Notes: generated by a model from the sequence alone, not told the origin. Counted from the stretch's first letter, positions 1-9,328 are shown. The stretch is DNA of 64,000 nucleotides from Bacillota bacterium (GCA_021784595.1 JAJYHT010000021.1:1-64000), one strand, 5' to 3'. Translations and numbers: made by a program.

Positions 1-68
1 CCTGGCTGAACCGTAGAACTGGCCGATACATTGGGGTTGATACTACGGAATAATTCCAAAATTAATGC

Positions 69-106
69 TTGACAGGATAAATGTATTAAAGGCATATTAG
101 TAATAC
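69..106 (+). promoter_or_regulatory. Probable promoter and operator of the GntR-led operon
   Basis: A perfect TTGACA lies at 69-74. No ideal -10 box sits 17 bases downstream; the AT-rich CATATTAG stretch at 93-100 is the best match. GTATTA at 83-88 and TAATAC at 101-106 form an inverted repeat with a 12-base gap over the core promoter. FadR/GntR-type regulators often bind such repeats autogenously, so this may be the operator of the first gene. Confidence 0.4.
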
Positions 107-136
107 TTCTTAAATATATTCAAGCGAGGTAGAGAA

Positions 137-808
137 ATGCTATCGGGTTGGGATGGGGCGGCTTCGCGGAGGCTGTCTCGAGTTGATGTGTTTGAACAGT
201 TGCGCACTCGCCTGGTTAATGGCGAATGGCACCCCGGACAGGTTGTCCAAGAACAAGTTTTAGCAGTCGAACTGAATGTTAGCAAGACGCCGGTGCGAGA
301 GGCTCTCCAATTGCTAGCCCTCCAAGGGATGGTGCGTCCTGTGAACAGAGTAGGATACGTGGTATCGCCGATCGACCTTTCGGATGTGGTGGAAGTATTC
401 CAATATCGTGTTTTGCTGGAAACCGACTTAACAGCTCAACTGGCTAGTTTGCCGTCCGCCAAATTGGAAGTGGTTCGCAAAGATGAGGAGTCTCCGGTTT
501 TGAATCACGAAACCGTTTGTTCGGAGATGGCTTTTCATCGGATGCTTTATGAGTCCTTGTCGCAACCTCGGCGGCAAGCCAATCTCTCGGTGCTGGTTGA
601 CCAAACGGCCAGGGCGATTGTGTATGTCGGACTGGCTCAAAGCTTGCTGAACTTGCTCGAAGATGAACATAAGCAGATTTATCATGCCGTCGCGGCCCGT
701 GATTCAGAATTGGCCCGCTCGTTAATGGCGGTGCATCTGAGCCACTTGCGCGATTCGGTATTGGCCAAGTTGCGCCAACAGCTGCGCGAGCAAGAAAATC
801 TCCTTTAA
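137..808 (+). CDS. GntR family transcriptional regulator (FCD subfamily)
   Basis: A 223-residue regulator with an N-terminal winged helix-turn-helix (about residues 15-80; the VSKTPVREAL recognition helix is clear). An all-alpha FCD effector domain follows, with the family metal-ligand histidine in EMAFHRML and further histidines near the end in AVHLSHL. FCD members usually sense small carboxylates or sugar acids. A ribosome site GAGGT lies before the ATG. It opens a same-strand run with an amidohydrolase, sugar kinase, GH4 glycosidase and transporter genes, so it most likely controls that operon and itself. The ligand cannot be told from sequence. Confidence 0.9.
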   Translation: MLSGWDGAASRRLSRVDVFEQLRTRLVNGEWHPGQVVQEQVLAVELNVSKTPVREALQLLALQGMVRPVNRVGYVVSPIDLSDVVEVFQYRVLLETDLTAQLASLPSAKLEVVRKDEESPVLNHETVCSEMAFHRMLYESLSQPRRQANLSVLVDQTARAIVYVGLAQSLLNLLEDEHKQIYHAVAARDSELARSLMAVHLSHLRDSVLAKLRQQLREQENLL

Positions 809-823
809 GGGAGCGAATAACGA

Positions 824-1762
824 ATGACTTCAATACGGAAATGGAAGGTCCTAGACTTCCATGTGCACTTTGCAGTAAAGAAAGGCCCTGGAGCTGAACG
901 AGCTTCAGGAGCGCCGACCGACCAACTCACTTATTCCCAGCGGCAGTACCGTTGGATGCTTGAATCATGGGAATTTCCTTCCCCTGAAGCCGAGGTTCCT
1001 GAACCCAGCGAGGTTCTTAGCCGGTGGCTCGCGGAATTAGATACCTATGCGCTTGAGGGGGTGGTGTTTGTCACGGGATCTGGTCCTGAATTTATGAGCG
1101 CCGCCCAACAACAATATCCTGAACGCATTTTCGCATTTTCCCATGTAAGCCCAGACGATCCGGCTGCGGTAGAGAAGATTCGGTACCAAATTAATGAGCT
1201 CGGATTATCAGGATTCAAAATGTTCGGCCCTCAGTTAGAAAAACCGTTTGACGATAGGACCTACTGGCCAATTTGGGAACTGTTAGCAGAAAAACGGCTG
1301 CCGCTGCTGATTCACTTCGGCGTTCTCGGAGGTGGAGGTGGGATTGTCACCCATCCTCGGATGAGCCCATTAACGGTGGATCCGATCGCTCGCAGTTTTC
1401 CCCAACTGCCGATTGTGGTTCCACATTTTGGGGCGGGCTATTGGGGGGATTTGCTGCAGCTAGGGTGGGCACACGAGAATGTTATGGTGGATACCTCGGG
1501 CTCAAATCAATGGATACGTTGGATGCCCTATCCACTAACTCTGGAAACATTACTGCAAAAGGCTTGCGAAACCTTTGGGCCGGATCGCATCATTTTCGGA
1601 TCAGATTCCAGTTACTTCCCTCGTGGGTTTGCCGAACGCTATTTGTTGGATTTAATTCGTGCAGCGCGCTATAACGGAATGCCTGACGTTGATCTTCAAA
1701 AAATTCTCTACGGCAACGCATGGGCACTCTTGCACCCCGAGGTTAAACGTCATGGACAATGA
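824..1762 (+). CDS. Amidohydrolase-2 family metal-dependent hydrolase
   Basis: A 312-residue TIM-barrel hydrolase of the amidohydrolase-2 type. The metal motif HVH lies near residue 12 (FHVHF). GFKMFGP, LLIHFG, VPHFGAGYW and the terminal metal aspartate in IIFGSDSSY follow in family order. Relatives include lactonases, decarboxylases and amide hydrolases; the substrate here is unknown. An AAGGGAG ribosome site precedes the ATG. Its stop overlaps the next gene's start by 11 bases, so translation is probably coupled to the sugar kinase. In context it may hydrolyse a sugar lactone or acyl group on the substrate of this operon, which is inference. Confidence 0.85.
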   Translation: MTSIRKWKVLDFHVHFAVKKGPGAERASGAPTDQLTYSQRQYRWMLESWEFPSPEAEVPEPSEVLSRWLAELDTYALEGVVFVTGSGPEFMSAAQQQYPERIFAFSHVSPDDPAAVEKIRYQINELGLSGFKMFGPQLEKPFDDRTYWPIWELLAEKRLPLLIHFGVLGGGGGIVTHPRMSPLTVDPIARSFPQLPIVVPHFGAGYWGDLLQLGWAHENVMVDTSGSNQWIRWMPYPLTLETLLQKACETFGPDRIIFGSDSSYFPRGFAERYLLDLIRAARYNGMPDVDLQKILYGNAWALLHPEVKRHGQ

Positions 1763-2666
1763 GAACCAGGATGTTGTGTTGGTAGGGCCTGTCTTCTTAG
1801 ATATTGTGATGGCGGGATTAGATCGTTTGCCAGCGGCTGGGGAAGAAATTCACGGAGGGAGTGCTTCTTGGGCTCCGGGAGGTTTTGCCATAAGCGCGAT
1901 TGCGTTTAGCCGATTAGGAATCAGCACCCATCTATTTACCGAAATCGGTGCCGACGAATTGGGCAGTGTCTTACGGAAGCGACTCGCGGGCGAAGGGGTG
2001 GAACTGTTCTCTCCCGCCTCGGTGGCCACCACCAACATTGCGGTCGCCCTGAACTGGAATGGGGACCGAGGCATTGTTTCTTATACGCAGCCTTTTTACG
2101 ATGCCAGCGAAGCGGCCGAGACGTTTTTAGAGAAACAACCAGGCTTGCTGGTGATGTCGGCTCGCCATCCGCATGCGAAAAAGATCGCGGAAATGGCGCA
2201 CCGGAAAGCGGTTCCCGTGGCGCTAACATTGTCGTGGCATCCCGAATTCCTTACCTCGCGGACTTTGCAGCAAATTATGCCCTTTGCAGACCACCTGCTA
2301 TGCAACGTGCCTGAAGCTCTTTTGGTAACGGGTCAAACCGACTTTCGCCGAGCTTTGGCCATTTTGAGCGAGTCCATTGATGATGTGGTGGTGACTCGGG
2401 GAGCTGAAGGATCGGTGGCATTAGTTCATGGCGAATACTTTGAAGAACCGGGCATTCCGAGTGTGATGATAGATGCTACGGGTGCGGGAGATGTATTCGG
2501 TGCAGCCTATTTAACAGCCAAACTTCGGGGCTTGCCCGTCGAACAATGGTTGCGGGTCGGGAATTGGGCGGCCGCGCAAGCGGTTGCCGCCTTGGGAGGC
2601 TGTACTGCTGCACCACGGTGGGTGGATGTGGAACGGTTCTTGAATACGGAGGTAGCTGGCCGATGA
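1752..2666 (+). CDS. PfkB family carbohydrate kinase
   Basis: About 304 residues starting at the ATG at 1752, inside the end of the upstream gene. A longer in-frame extension upstream would lie wholly in that gene and is rejected. The PfkB/ribokinase fold shows in GPVFLDIVMAGLDRLPAAGE at the start, the GG hinge (SWAPGGFAISAI), and the signature with catalytic base DATGAGDVFGAAYL near the C-terminus. It should phosphorylate a sugar, sugar acid or nucleoside with ATP. The ATGA overlap with the following GH4 gene suggests the two act in sequence, the kinase supplying a phosphorylated substrate. Confidence 0.88.
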   Translation: MDNENQDVVLVGPVFLDIVMAGLDRLPAAGEEIHGGSASWAPGGFAISAIAFSRLGISTHLFTEIGADELGSVLRKRLAGEGVELFSPASVATTNIAVALNWNGDRGIVSYTQPFYDASEAAETFLEKQPGLLVMSARHPHAKKIAEMAHRKAVPVALTLSWHPEFLTSRTLQQIMPFADHLLCNVPEALLVTGQTDFRRALAILSESIDDVVVTRGAEGSVALVHGEYFEEPGIPSVMIDATGAGDVFGAAYLTAKLRGLPVEQWLRVGNWAAAQAVAALGGCTAAPRWVDVERFLNTEVAGR

Positions 2667-4045
2667 GCGATGGAATTAAGGTCGCCATCATAGGCGGCGG
2701 AGCATTTCGCACTCCACGCCTCCTCTATGGACTGATTCGACACTCGGCCTCATTGCGAATCAATCAGATTGATCTTTATGATCCCGATGCTGAAAGATTG
2801 GACAGCATGGTTAAACTTTGCCGCCACATATCGGAAAGATTGGGGGCTCAGATACGATTGAATGCCCGGCAATCCTTAGCCTCGACGTGCCGGGATGCAG
2901 AATTTGTGCTGTTGACGTATCGGGTGGGAGGAGAAATCGGCCGGGCGTACGATGAACGAGTGGCGCTGGACCACGGGGTGCTGGGTCAAGAAACCGTGGG
3001 TCCGGGGGGATTTTTCATGGCCTTGCGGAGCTTGCCGGTGACCGTAGAGTACATCGACCAAATTCGCAACGTCGCCCCGGATGCCTGGATCATCAACTTT
3101 ACCAATCCCGCCGGGATTGTCACGGAGGCCGTCACCCGGATTGGGGAGCGCCGGTTTGTCGGAGTGTGTGATACGCCATACCACTTACAGATTGAAATTG
3201 CGGAATTTCTTCAGGTAAAGGCAGACCAAATTCGAGTGGAGTCTGTTGGTCTTAACCATTTGGGATGGTTTCAGCGAGTTTGGCACAATGGGAGCGATCA
3301 ATTGCCGGCATTAATCGCCCGGGCGGATGAATTGGCCCAGGACATACGGCCTTTGAGTTTTTTTAGTCCCGACTACCTTCGTCAAATAGGGGTGTTGCCT
3401 ACCGAATATGTTTACTTCTACCTGCACTCCCAAGATGTAGCCACCCGCATTCGCGAGCAAAAAAGTCGCGGCGAATTGATTCTTGACCAGGCGCAAACGT
3501 TCTTTCCTAGACTAAGAAACCTAATTCGAGCTGGTGAGGTAGAACAAGCGTGGGAGGACTATGGGCGTACGATTACTAACCGGTCCAATTCTTATTTGGC
3601 CACGGAAACGGACAGCCACTTTCCCCGCGGCCTTAATCCAGAGTCGTTATTTGCCAGTGAAGGCTATGAAGGGGTAGCCATTCGCGTCATGGAGGGTGTG
3701 ACTGGCATTGCGGAAAGGACAGCCATTTTAAATACCCCATCGTACGGGGTTTTACCTGGTTTGGACGTATCTGCCGTCATCGAATGCACCTGTTATGTAG
3801 ATCGCCAAGGGATCACACCATTAGCCCTCACCCGCGCCATTCCGACAGATTGTCTGGACCTGATTCAAAAAACGAAACGGTTTGAAGTACTGACTATTGC
3901 GGCAGCCCGTTCCCACCAAATGGACGATGCCGTGGTCGCACTTGCAGCCAACCCTATTCTAGGTGGCGACCAAGAGCTTGCTCTGCGCATCATCCAAGAA
4001 CGTACTCGGCGACAGGGGTCTCCAGAATTGGTGGGTACCAAGTGA
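2663..4045 (+). CDS. Glycoside hydrolase family 4 (6-phospho-glycosidase / alpha-galacturonidase type)
   Basis: A 460-residue GH4 enzyme starting at the ATG at 2663, which overlaps the kinase stop as ATGA. It has the N-terminal NAD-binding turn VAIIGGGAFRTP, then the metal-binding GVCDTP (Cys) and GLNHLGW (His) pair typical of the family. GH4 enzymes cleave glycosidic bonds by NAD- and Mn-dependent oxidation, elimination and addition, and many need a 6-phosphate on the sugar. No PTS component is in view, so the phosphate would have to come from the adjacent PfkB kinase. The alternative is a phosphate-independent member such as an alpha-galacturonidase. Confidence 0.9.
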   Translation: MSDGIKVAIIGGGAFRTPRLLYGLIRHSASLRINQIDLYDPDAERLDSMVKLCRHISERLGAQIRLNARQSLASTCRDAEFVLLTYRVGGEIGRAYDERVALDHGVLGQETVGPGGFFMALRSLPVTVEYIDQIRNVAPDAWIINFTNPAGIVTEAVTRIGERRFVGVCDTPYHLQIEIAEFLQVKADQIRVESVGLNHLGWFQRVWHNGSDQLPALIARADELAQDIRPLSFFSPDYLRQIGVLPTEYVYFYLHSQDVATRIREQKSRGELILDQAQTFFPRLRNLIRAGEVEQAWEDYGRTITNRSNSYLATETDSHFPRGLNPESLFASEGYEGVAIRVMEGVTGIAERTAILNTPSYGVLPGLDVSAVIECTCYVDRQGITPLALTRAIPTDCLDLIQKTKRFEVLTIAAARSHQMDDAVVALAANPILGGDQELALRIIQERTRRQGSPELVGTK

Positions 4046-4107
4046 CGACAAAAGATAGATAAGGGCATTTCGATCAAGAAAGGTCGATAGTCCGAATTTT
4101 AATGATT

Positions 4108-4134
4108 CCCAACCCTAGTGTGGGAGCCGTTGGG
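4108..4134 (+). promoter_or_regulatory. Intergenic stem-loop before the binding-protein gene
   Basis: CCCAAC at 4108-4113 pairs with GTTGGG at 4129-4134 around a 15-base loop. No T-tract follows, so it is not a standard terminator. It may be an mRNA-stabilising or processing hairpin that raises expression of the solute-binding protein relative to the upstream enzymes. Confidence 0.35.
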
Positions 4135-4181
4135 GGTTGTATATCTTCACCAAAAACTTATTTAAGGGAGATGAGTTAACG

Positions 4182-5738
4182 ATGATGGAACTGAAGAACA
4201 AGGTTGCGAGTGGTTTGGTAGGCCTTTTTGCTGCGTCAACCTTGGCGGCTTGCGGTACCACCGCCTCTGCCCCCGGGCCCGCTAATACGGCGGCAAATGG
4301 TCCTGCCCATGGTGGAACGCTGACCATTGGGACGTACACCAGCTATGAGACATTTGACCCTGCAACATCGCATACCTTGTTGGATTTGCAAATTATGGAC
4401 AATATTTACGGGAACTTGCTCCAGATATCGTCTAATGGGAATTTGGCTCCTGATTTAGCAACGCATGTTTCAGTCAGCGCCAATGGGCTGCAATATGTTA
4501 TCGACGTACGGCATGGTGTGAAGTTTCAAGATGGGACGCCGTTCAATGCAGCTGCCGTGAAGTATAATTGGGAGCGGATTATGAACCCGGCTACGGCATC
4601 TGTTCAAGTGTCAAATTTGGGTCCAGTGTCCAGCATTGTGGTTAACAATCCGTATCAACTGACCGTTTATTTCTCTAAGCCTTTTGCGCCGTTCATGGAT
4701 AACTTGGCTGGACCTATCGGGATGATCGCGTCGCCAACCGCTCTTCAGGCGGAAGGGTCAACTTTCGGATCGCACCCGGTCGGCGCGGGACCCTTCAAAT
4801 TCCAAAGCTGGGTCCCAAACGGGGCCGTGACGTTGGTACGGTATAGTCACTACTGGAAATCTGGAGCGCCCTACCTGAACAAAGTGGTCTTTGACCCCAT
4901 TCTCTCCGCCTCAACCTTGGTAGATGCATTGGATAATGGGCAAATTCAAATCGCGGACGTTCTGGATCCAAGTCAGATCAGCCAAGTGCAATCGTCTGCG
5001 GCGCACGTAAGTCAAGTGCCGGGATTAGGCTGGTTTGGCATGAACTTAAATTCGGCATCGGGTCCGCTCCGCAACGTGCACAATCGTCGTGCCATTCAAT
5101 ATGCCGTTGACCGTTCTGTGATCCGTAATATTGTCTTTCACGGGACCGGGACTTTGGCGTATAGTCAATTTTCTCCCTCCTCTTGGGCCTATAGTCCTAG
5201 TTTAGCGGTGCCCTTTAGCGATGCCCGGGCCAAAGCTGAGTTGGCTTCAGCCGGCAATCCAGGTGGATTTTCGTTTACGGTGCAAGCGCAGAACACCAAT
5301 AAATATATTTTGCTGACTCAGATTTTGCAGTCCGAGCTCGCCAAAGTGGGCATTACGATGCACATACAGTTGTTGGACCTGTCAACTTATATCACCAATT
5401 TGAACTCTGGCGCCTACCAAGCGGATTTTATCAATATGAGTGGTTCGTTGGATCCTAACTCGGTCTCCTATATCTTTGACGAAACATCAGCTGATGTTGT
5501 GAAGAATGGATTTAACGATCCGACGGTTAATAGCCTATTGAACGCCGCCTTGGCGACCCCTAATCAAGCGCAGCGCAAACAGGACTATCAGACTATTGCC
5601 GCACGCATGCTTAAAGATGTGCCGATGGTAAACCTGATTAATCCAGCCATCATTGTCGGAGTTGCCAACAATGTCCAAGGATTTATAAACTTTCCCACCC
5701 AGTATTTTTATCTTGGTCGGGTATCTTTGACCAAATAA
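4182..5738 (+). CDS. ABC transporter solute-binding lipoprotein, family 5 (DppA/OppA type)
   Basis: A 518-residue extracytoplasmic binding protein. The lipoprotein signal has positively charged MELKNK, a hydrophobic stretch and the lipobox LAAC, followed by a low-complexity Ala/Gly/Thr linker. The SBP_bac_5 body starts at GGTLTIGTY, with YEPFDPA-like and FQDGTPFNAAAVKYNWERI segments typical of the family. The start is placed at the ATG at 4182 because AAGGGAG lies just upstream; earlier in-frame codons would disrupt the signal peptide. Family 5 proteins bind peptides, nickel or oligosaccharides. Next to a kinase and GH4 glycosidase, an oligosaccharide is the likeliest ligand. Confidence 0.92.
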   Translation: MMELKNKVASGLVGLFAASTLAACGTTASAPGPANTAANGPAHGGTLTIGTYTSYETFDPATSHTLLDLQIMDNIYGNLLQISSNGNLAPDLATHVSVSANGLQYVIDVRHGVKFQDGTPFNAAAVKYNWERIMNPATASVQVSNLGPVSSIVVNNPYQLTVYFSKPFAPFMDNLAGPIGMIASPTALQAEGSTFGSHPVGAGPFKFQSWVPNGAVTLVRYSHYWKSGAPYLNKVVFDPILSASTLVDALDNGQIQIADVLDPSQISQVQSSAAHVSQVPGLGWFGMNLNSASGPLRNVHNRRAIQYAVDRSVIRNIVFHGTGTLAYSQFSPSSWAYSPSLAVPFSDARAKAELASAGNPGGFSFTVQAQNTNKYILLTQILQSELAKVGITMHIQLLDLSTYITNLNSGAYQADFINMSGSLDPNSVSYIFDETSADVVKNGFNDPTVNSLLNAALATPNQAQRKQDYQTIAARMLKDVPMVNLINPAIIVGVANNVQGFINFPTQYFYLGRVSLTK

Positions 5739-5863
5739 GACCAAAACTGTTCTCCCCACTTTTCAGCACACTTTTTTAGGTAGGGGTCTCTTATGCGGGA
5801 GTGTCTCACCGAAACATTTATTGCGGCACGTTTTCAAAAATCTATTTTTGGGGGCGACAGACT

Positions 5864-6808
5864 TTGGTTCAATATCTTGTGCGGCGGATATTGTTGAGCA
5901 TTCCCACTGCGTTGTTGGTTGCAACCATTGTCTTTAGCTTAGTGCACTTAGTGCCAGGCAATCCCGCGGTCGTCATCCTCGGGGTCCAGGCCAGCCCTCA
6001 GGATGTGCGGACTCTCGATCAGCAATTACATCTTAATTTGCCCTTGTGGCGCCAATATATTGACTGGCTGGGCCAGCTGATGCAGGGAAACTTGGGGAGC
6101 TCCATGATATTTAAAGAGCCCGTGACCGCATTGCTAGTGCAAAGTCTGCCGCGGACGGTGGAGCTCTCACTGGTGGCCCTTGTCTTGGCGGGCGCCATCG
6201 GAATTCCGATTGGCGTGCTTGCAGGATATCGCCCCCATAGCATATGGGATCGCCTGTCGTTAGGATTGTCGACTATGGGAGTCGTGTTGCCAGGGTTTGT
6301 CATCGCCTTGCTCTTTATATATTTATTTACCTATAAATTGCATTGGCTGGCTATTGCCGGCATAGCCCACACTGGAACAGCGGTGTGGGTGAACCCTTTG
6401 GCCTATTCAGTGCCCGGCCTTACCCTGGCCATAGGATTGGCGGGTCCGCTTATGCGCGTGTTGCGGGGTGAGGTAATGGCAGTTGCCTCCAGCGACTACA
6501 CGCGAACCATGCGGATGATGGGGATCTCCGAACGCAGGGTCCTCTGGAAGTGGGTTTTCAAAAACGCCTTGATTCCCGCCATTACATTTTTAGGAACCCA
6601 ACTCGGCTTATTAATGGGTGGAGTCGTGATCATTGAGAACATATTTTCAATTCCCGGAATGGGAAACTTAATTGTTACAGGCATTTTCAACAAAGATTAC
6701 CCGGTAGTGCAAGGGGCTGTGCTGGCCATGGCGTTTATGGTCATCGTGGTTAATTTGCTGGTGGACGCGATGTATGCAGTAATCGATCCCCGTATTTCGT
6801 ACCGATAG
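5864..6808 (+). CDS. ABC transporter permease, DppB/OppB type
   Basis: About 314 residues with six membrane helices. The N-terminal VQYLVRRILLSIPTALLVATI is a textbook DppB start and the EAA loop lies near residues 215-235. I place the start at TTG 5864 because it gives the normal family length; an in-frame GTG at 5801 would add 21 unusual residues. It follows the binding protein and precedes the DppC-type permease by 11 bases, so the three form one import unit for the operon's glycoside or peptide. Confidence 0.9.
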   Translation: MVQYLVRRILLSIPTALLVATIVFSLVHLVPGNPAVVILGVQASPQDVRTLDQQLHLNLPLWRQYIDWLGQLMQGNLGSSMIFKEPVTALLVQSLPRTVELSLVALVLAGAIGIPIGVLAGYRPHSIWDRLSLGLSTMGVVLPGFVIALLFIYLFTYKLHWLAIAGIAHTGTAVWVNPLAYSVPGLTLAIGLAGPLMRVLRGEVMAVASSDYTRTMRMMGISERRVLWKWVFKNALIPAITFLGTQLGLLMGGVVIIENIFSIPGMGNLIVTGIFNKDYPVVQGAVLAMAFMVIVVNLLVDAMYAVIDPRISYR

Positions 6809-6819
6809 GAGGCCTCAAC

Positions 6820-7686
6820 ATGGCTACAGCAAGATTGCCGCAATCTGATGAGACCCACAACGCTGGTTATGGGCCCCAACGCGCCGTGCGCCAGTTTTTT
6901 CATCGACCGATGAATGTGGTAGGTGTCGTCTTGACGGTGGGTATCTTGACTTTAGGCTTGGGTGCCCGATGGATTGCTCCTTATCAGCCTGATGCCGCCA
7001 ACTTTTCCTTGTCGCTTGCTCTGCCATCCATTCATCATTGGTTGGGTACCGATGCTTTGGGACGTGATGTGCTGAGTCGGATCATTTATGGCACCAACTC
7101 CTCGCTTCTGGCAAGTTTTGGGGCGGTATTGCTAGCGTTTGTGGGCGGGTCGGTAATTGGCCTGGTGGCGGGATATTGGCACAATTCGCTAATCGACGAG
7201 ATTTTAATGCGGATAATGGATGCCATCCTGGTATTGCCGCCCTTGGTTCTAGCGGTGGCGTTGACGTTTGTTTTGGGCCCGGGTTTGGCCAATGCGGTGG
7301 TAGCGATTGCCGTCATCTTTAGTCCCCAGTTTGCTCGAGTTGTGCGGTCCAAGGTGCTCACGGTGCGCACTCTACCCTTTGTTGAGGCGGCTCGAGCAGC
7401 GGGAAGCGGTCATGGGCGCATTCTTTTTCGTCATGTACTGCCATCGGTGGTGCAACCAGCTATCGCGTTGGCAACCTTAAACATTGGTAGCGCAATTATT
7501 GTGCAAGCATCCTTAGCGTATCTCGGTTTAGGACTACAACCACCCAATCCCAGCTGGGGCTTCATGGTGAGTTCCAACATCAATTATTTGTCGCAAGCGC
7601 CTTGGCTGATTTTTGGACCCAGCATTGCCATCGCTCTAAGCGTATTTGGCATTACCCTGGTTGGGCAAGGTCTGCAGGGCCAATAG
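6820..7686 (+). CDS. ABC transporter permease, DppC/OppC type, short C-terminus
   Basis: A 288-residue permease. The cytoplasmic N-terminus is followed by a first helix, the DppC signature HWLGTDALGRDVLSRIIYG, and an EAA-like segment VEAARAAGSGHGRILFRHVLP. The protein stops after the last helix at ITLVGQGLQGQ. Family members normally end with about ten more residues (GDGLRD...DPRLR-like), so the tail is shortened or altered. The usual ATPase genes (dppD/dppF) do not follow; a FAD dehydrogenase comes next. The transporter must borrow ATPases encoded elsewhere or be inactive. Confidence 0.88.
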   Translation: MATARLPQSDETHNAGYGPQRAVRQFFHRPMNVVGVVLTVGILTLGLGARWIAPYQPDAANFSLSLALPSIHHWLGTDALGRDVLSRIIYGTNSSLLASFGAVLLAFVGGSVIGLVAGYWHNSLIDEILMRIMDAILVLPPLVLAVALTFVLGPGLANAVVAIAVIFSPQFARVVRSKVLTVRTLPFVEAARAAGSGHGRILFRHVLPSVVQPAIALATLNIGSAIIVQASLAYLGLGLQPPNPSWGFMVSSNINYLSQAPWLIFGPSIAIALSVFGITLVGQGLQGQ

Positions 7687-7859
7687 GTCCACATAAGTTA
7701 ACCCCCATGAATTATGCCTCGATTATGAAGAGTGTTCTACGATTATTGGGGATCCTAAGCCTCCCTGTCCCGTGAAAAAATACGCTGACCCCTCGCTCGA
7801 AGCAAAAGACTTTCACCGGAATTGCGGTCCAACATACAGATGGACGCCCCACCCGTCTG

Positions 7860-7901
7860 CGGATTGGAAACAATCCGACAAGGATGCCGGTCAGGTATAA
7901 T
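7860..7901 (+). promoter_or_regulatory. Promoter with overlapping hairpin/operator before the FAD dehydrogenase
   Basis: A perfect -10 box TATAAT is at 7896-7901, with only weak -35 matches upstream. A 7-bp perfect inverted repeat, CGGATTG-gaaa-CAATCCG, spans 7860-7877, close to where the -35 region should be. It has a GNRA loop and no T-tract. That position fits a repressor or activator site better than a terminator. The dehydrogenase ATG lies about 48 bases past the -10 box. Confidence 0.5.
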
Positions 7902-7948
7902 GGCATAAATGGAAGGCAGCTGCGTTGATAAGAAAGGTGGGCCCTGAA

Positions 7949-9328
7949 ATGAGTTGGATTGATGAATTGAAACGTGTGATAGACGATGCTGACCGTATTT
8001 CCACTGGATCCTCTGTCTGTGACCTGCATGCCCAGGATTTTTCCTATCATCCCCCCCATCGTCCCGATGTTGTTGTTTTCCCCATTAACAAAGATGAGGT
8101 ATCCTCGATAATGCGATTTGCCCTTGACCGAGGCATTTCTGTGGTGGCTTATGGCCAAGGAACGGGCGTGGAGGGCCACATCATCCCTTTACAAGGAGGG
8201 ATTACGATGGACTTCGCTCAGATGTCCCGCATCGTGGCCATCCGACCTAATGATTTTGTGGTGCAGGTCGAACCCGGCATTACACGAACCGCCTTAAACA
8301 GAGTTTTGGGCCCGTATGGACTCTTTTTTCCTGTTGATCCGGGGGCCGATGCGTCGCTGGGGGGCATGGCGGCTACCAACGCGGCTGGTACCGAAGCATT
8401 GCGCTACGGTGCGATGCGGCAACAGGTTTTGGGGCTTGAGGTGGTATTGGCTGATGGACGTGTGATCCGTGTAGGCGGGGCAACGATGAAGTCGTCTGCT
8501 GGATACCAATTAGCTGGGCTCTTTGTGGGATCGGAAGGCACCTTGGGGATTTTCACAGAATTGACGCTGAAGGTCTATGCTATTCCCCAATATACTGCGG
8601 CAGCCCGCGCTACGTTTGCCGATGTTGAGTCAGCCGGTCAAGCTGCCACGAGTATTATCGCGCAAGGAGCGACCGTAACCCGATTGGAATTGATGGATGA
8701 GGAGACCATCCGTGCCGTGAATCAGGTGGAGGGCACTAACTTTCCGGTTCGGGTTACGCTATTTTTTGAGTTTGCCAGTAATCATCGATCCGCCGTGGTC
8801 GACGATTTGACCCTGAGTGCCGAAGGGGTAACCGAATATGGCGGTAAAGACTGGACAGTAGAATGGGATTCCGATGCCAGACGCCAGTTGTGGCACGCTC
8901 GTCATCGTGCGGCTTTAGCGATATTGACTGCATCGGGCGGGAAGCGTCCTTTTACTACGGACACGGCGGTGCCATTGTCAGAACTTGCAGGAGCCTTGCG
9001 TCATGCACGAGAAACCTTGAACGCCCAGGAGATCCCGGGAGCTGTGTTGGGCCATGTAGGCGATGGCAATTATCACGTGGTGATTGGGTTGGACCCAGAG
9101 CGACCTGAACACATGCAAAAAGCGCATGCCGTCAACGATGCCATTGTTCGCTACGCATGGGCTCACGGGGGTACCTGTACAGGTGAGCATGGGATCGGGA
9201 TGGGAAAAACTAGGTATCTTGGAGAAGAACGGGGCGCGGCGGGTGCGGTCCTATGGCAAATTAAAAATGCCTTGGATCCTGACCATATTTTAAATCCTGG
9301 CAAGACCTTGCCTATCCAAGAAGAGTGA
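7949..9328 (+). CDS. FAD-linked 2-hydroxyacid dehydrogenase, GlcD/D-lactate dehydrogenase family
   Basis: A 459-residue flavoprotein of the VAO/PCMH fold. Visible are the FAD-binding segment YGQGTGVEGH, the second segment GADASLGGMAATNAAG, the metal-binding HVGDGNYH, GEHGIGMGK and the terminal NPGK. Such enzymes oxidise glycolate or D-lactate and pass electrons to quinone or an electron-transfer partner. The ATG at 7949 is chosen because AAAGGTGG lies 8 bases upstream. No GlcE or GlcF partner is adjacent, so it resembles single-subunit D-lactate or 2-hydroxyglutarate dehydrogenases. It has its own promoter, so it is probably not co-regulated with the upstream transporter. Confidence 0.9.
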   Translation: MSWIDELKRVIDDADRISTGSSVCDLHAQDFSYHPPHRPDVVVFPINKDEVSSIMRFALDRGISVVAYGQGTGVEGHIIPLQGGITMDFAQMSRIVAIRPNDFVVQVEPGITRTALNRVLGPYGLFFPVDPGADASLGGMAATNAAGTEALRYGAMRQQVLGLEVVLADGRVIRVGGATMKSSAGYQLAGLFVGSEGTLGIFTELTLKVYAIPQYTAAARATFADVESAGQAATSIIAQGATVTRLELMDEETIRAVNQVEGTNFPVRVTLFFEFASNHRSAVVDDLTLSAEGVTEYGGKDWTVEWDSDARRQLWHARHRAALAILTASGGKRPFTTDTAVPLSELAGALRHARETLNAQEIPGAVLGHVGDGNYHVVIGLDPERPEHMQKAHAVNDAIVRYAWAHGGTCTGEHGIGMGKTRYLGEERGAAGAVLWQIKNALDPDHILNPGKTLPIQEE

